A DNA stretch of 6,737 nucleotides from assembly GCA_947464515.1 (NCBI GenBank), contig CANHXF010000095.1:1-6737 (forward strand), given 5' to 3'. Made by a program: the position numbers and the translations under genes. The DNA comes from Flavobacteriales bacterium. GTDB lineage: Bacteria > Bacteroidota > Bacteroidia > NS11-12g > UBA955. Below, piece by piece: positions 6,680-6,737 of the stretch. The notes below the pieces were generated by a model. It had not been told where the DNA came from. It did not search any database and saw only the letters and a list, made by a program, of their open reading frames with translations. Numbering within the stretch: position 1 is the stretch's first letter; each line of letters begins with the position of its first letter.

Positions 6680-6737
6680 CGCGACATCCCAAAACGGAGC
6701 AGATGGGGCATTTTTCAACGATATGACCTCTTGCCGG
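6666..6737 (-). CDS. Possible C-terminal end of a convergent cysteine-containing protein
   Basis: Reading leftward from the right edge, 23 codons are open before a TAA at 6668-6666. The last residues are GHIVEKCPICSVLGCREKSK. The CPIC-x4-C spacing suggests a small zinc-binding or redox tail, which is the only reason for preferring this frame over the competing ones. The family is not recognised. If real, the gene converges on moxR with a 69-bp gap that contains the stem-loop at 6613-6637. A frame this short can be open by chance, so this is a tentative call. Confidence 0.25.
   Translation of the reverse strand, partial: PARGHIVEKCPICSVLGCREKSK

Larger units (their letters stand above)
6597..6737. 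other. Region after moxR without an assignable gene
   Basis: This 141-bp tail holds two inverted repeats and several short open frames cut by the right edge. Three frames compete. One is a minus-strand frame ending at 6666 with a CPIC-x4-C motif. A second is a minus-strand frame open from 6736 down to a stop at 6569, overlapping the moxR end. The third is a plus-strand frame from an ATG at 6663, with a second in-frame ATG at 6723. None is long enough to be recognised, so the neighbour's strand is undecided. Confidence 0.5.

Noticed and set aside
1..6737. CRISPR array, insertion sequence, tRNA or rRNA, or phage or defence genes
   Set aside because: No repeated units, transposase motifs, RNA gene features or atypical composition were seen; apart from the short gaps and the right-hand tail, the window is filled by housekeeping and envelope genes.

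Overview
The window looks like a chromosomal housekeeping segment from a member of the Bacteroidota. The evidence is the lineage-typical LeuS (a roughly 60-residue insertion before the editing domain and no zinc-ribbon cysteines), a short Obg with no C-terminal extension, a tandem pair of secreted parvulin-type prolyl isomerases followed by a MoxR ATPase, the absence of Shine-Dalgarno sequences at sensible spacing, and one exact match to the Bacteroidota -7 promoter box TAnnTTTG. The genus cannot be fixed from this sequence.

Layout: positions 1-985 hold the N-terminal 328 residues of leucyl-tRNA synthetase on the minus strand, running off the left edge. A 58-bp divergent intergenic region (986-1043) separates it from a rightward block: obgE (1044-2039), a large secreted double-parvulin prolyl isomerase (2092-4242), a SurA-like chaperone/isomerase (4256-5644) and a MoxR-type AAA+ ATPase (5637-6596). 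The two isomerase genes are 13 bp apart, and the SurA-like and moxR genes overlap by 8 bp, so these three are probably one transcription unit. obgE is 52 bp upstream and may be co-transcribed or separated by an internal promoter. The last 141 bp (6597-6737) hold two small inverted repeats and possibly the end of a convergent cysteine-containing gene cut by the right edge.

Functionally, leuS and obgE belong to translation (leucine charging; large-subunit maturation). The two signal-peptide proteins are predicted to act outside the cytoplasmic membrane on unfolded envelope and outer-membrane proteins. MoxR is a cytoplasmic chaperone-like ATPase; its partner is not visible here.

I see no mobile element, CRISPR array, RNA gene or clearly new system. 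The most interesting points are the complementary loss of active-site histidines in the two parvulin domains of the SurA-like protein, a possible third, degenerate parvulin-like unit in the larger isomerase, and the translational linkage of moxR to a periplasmic chaperone pair.
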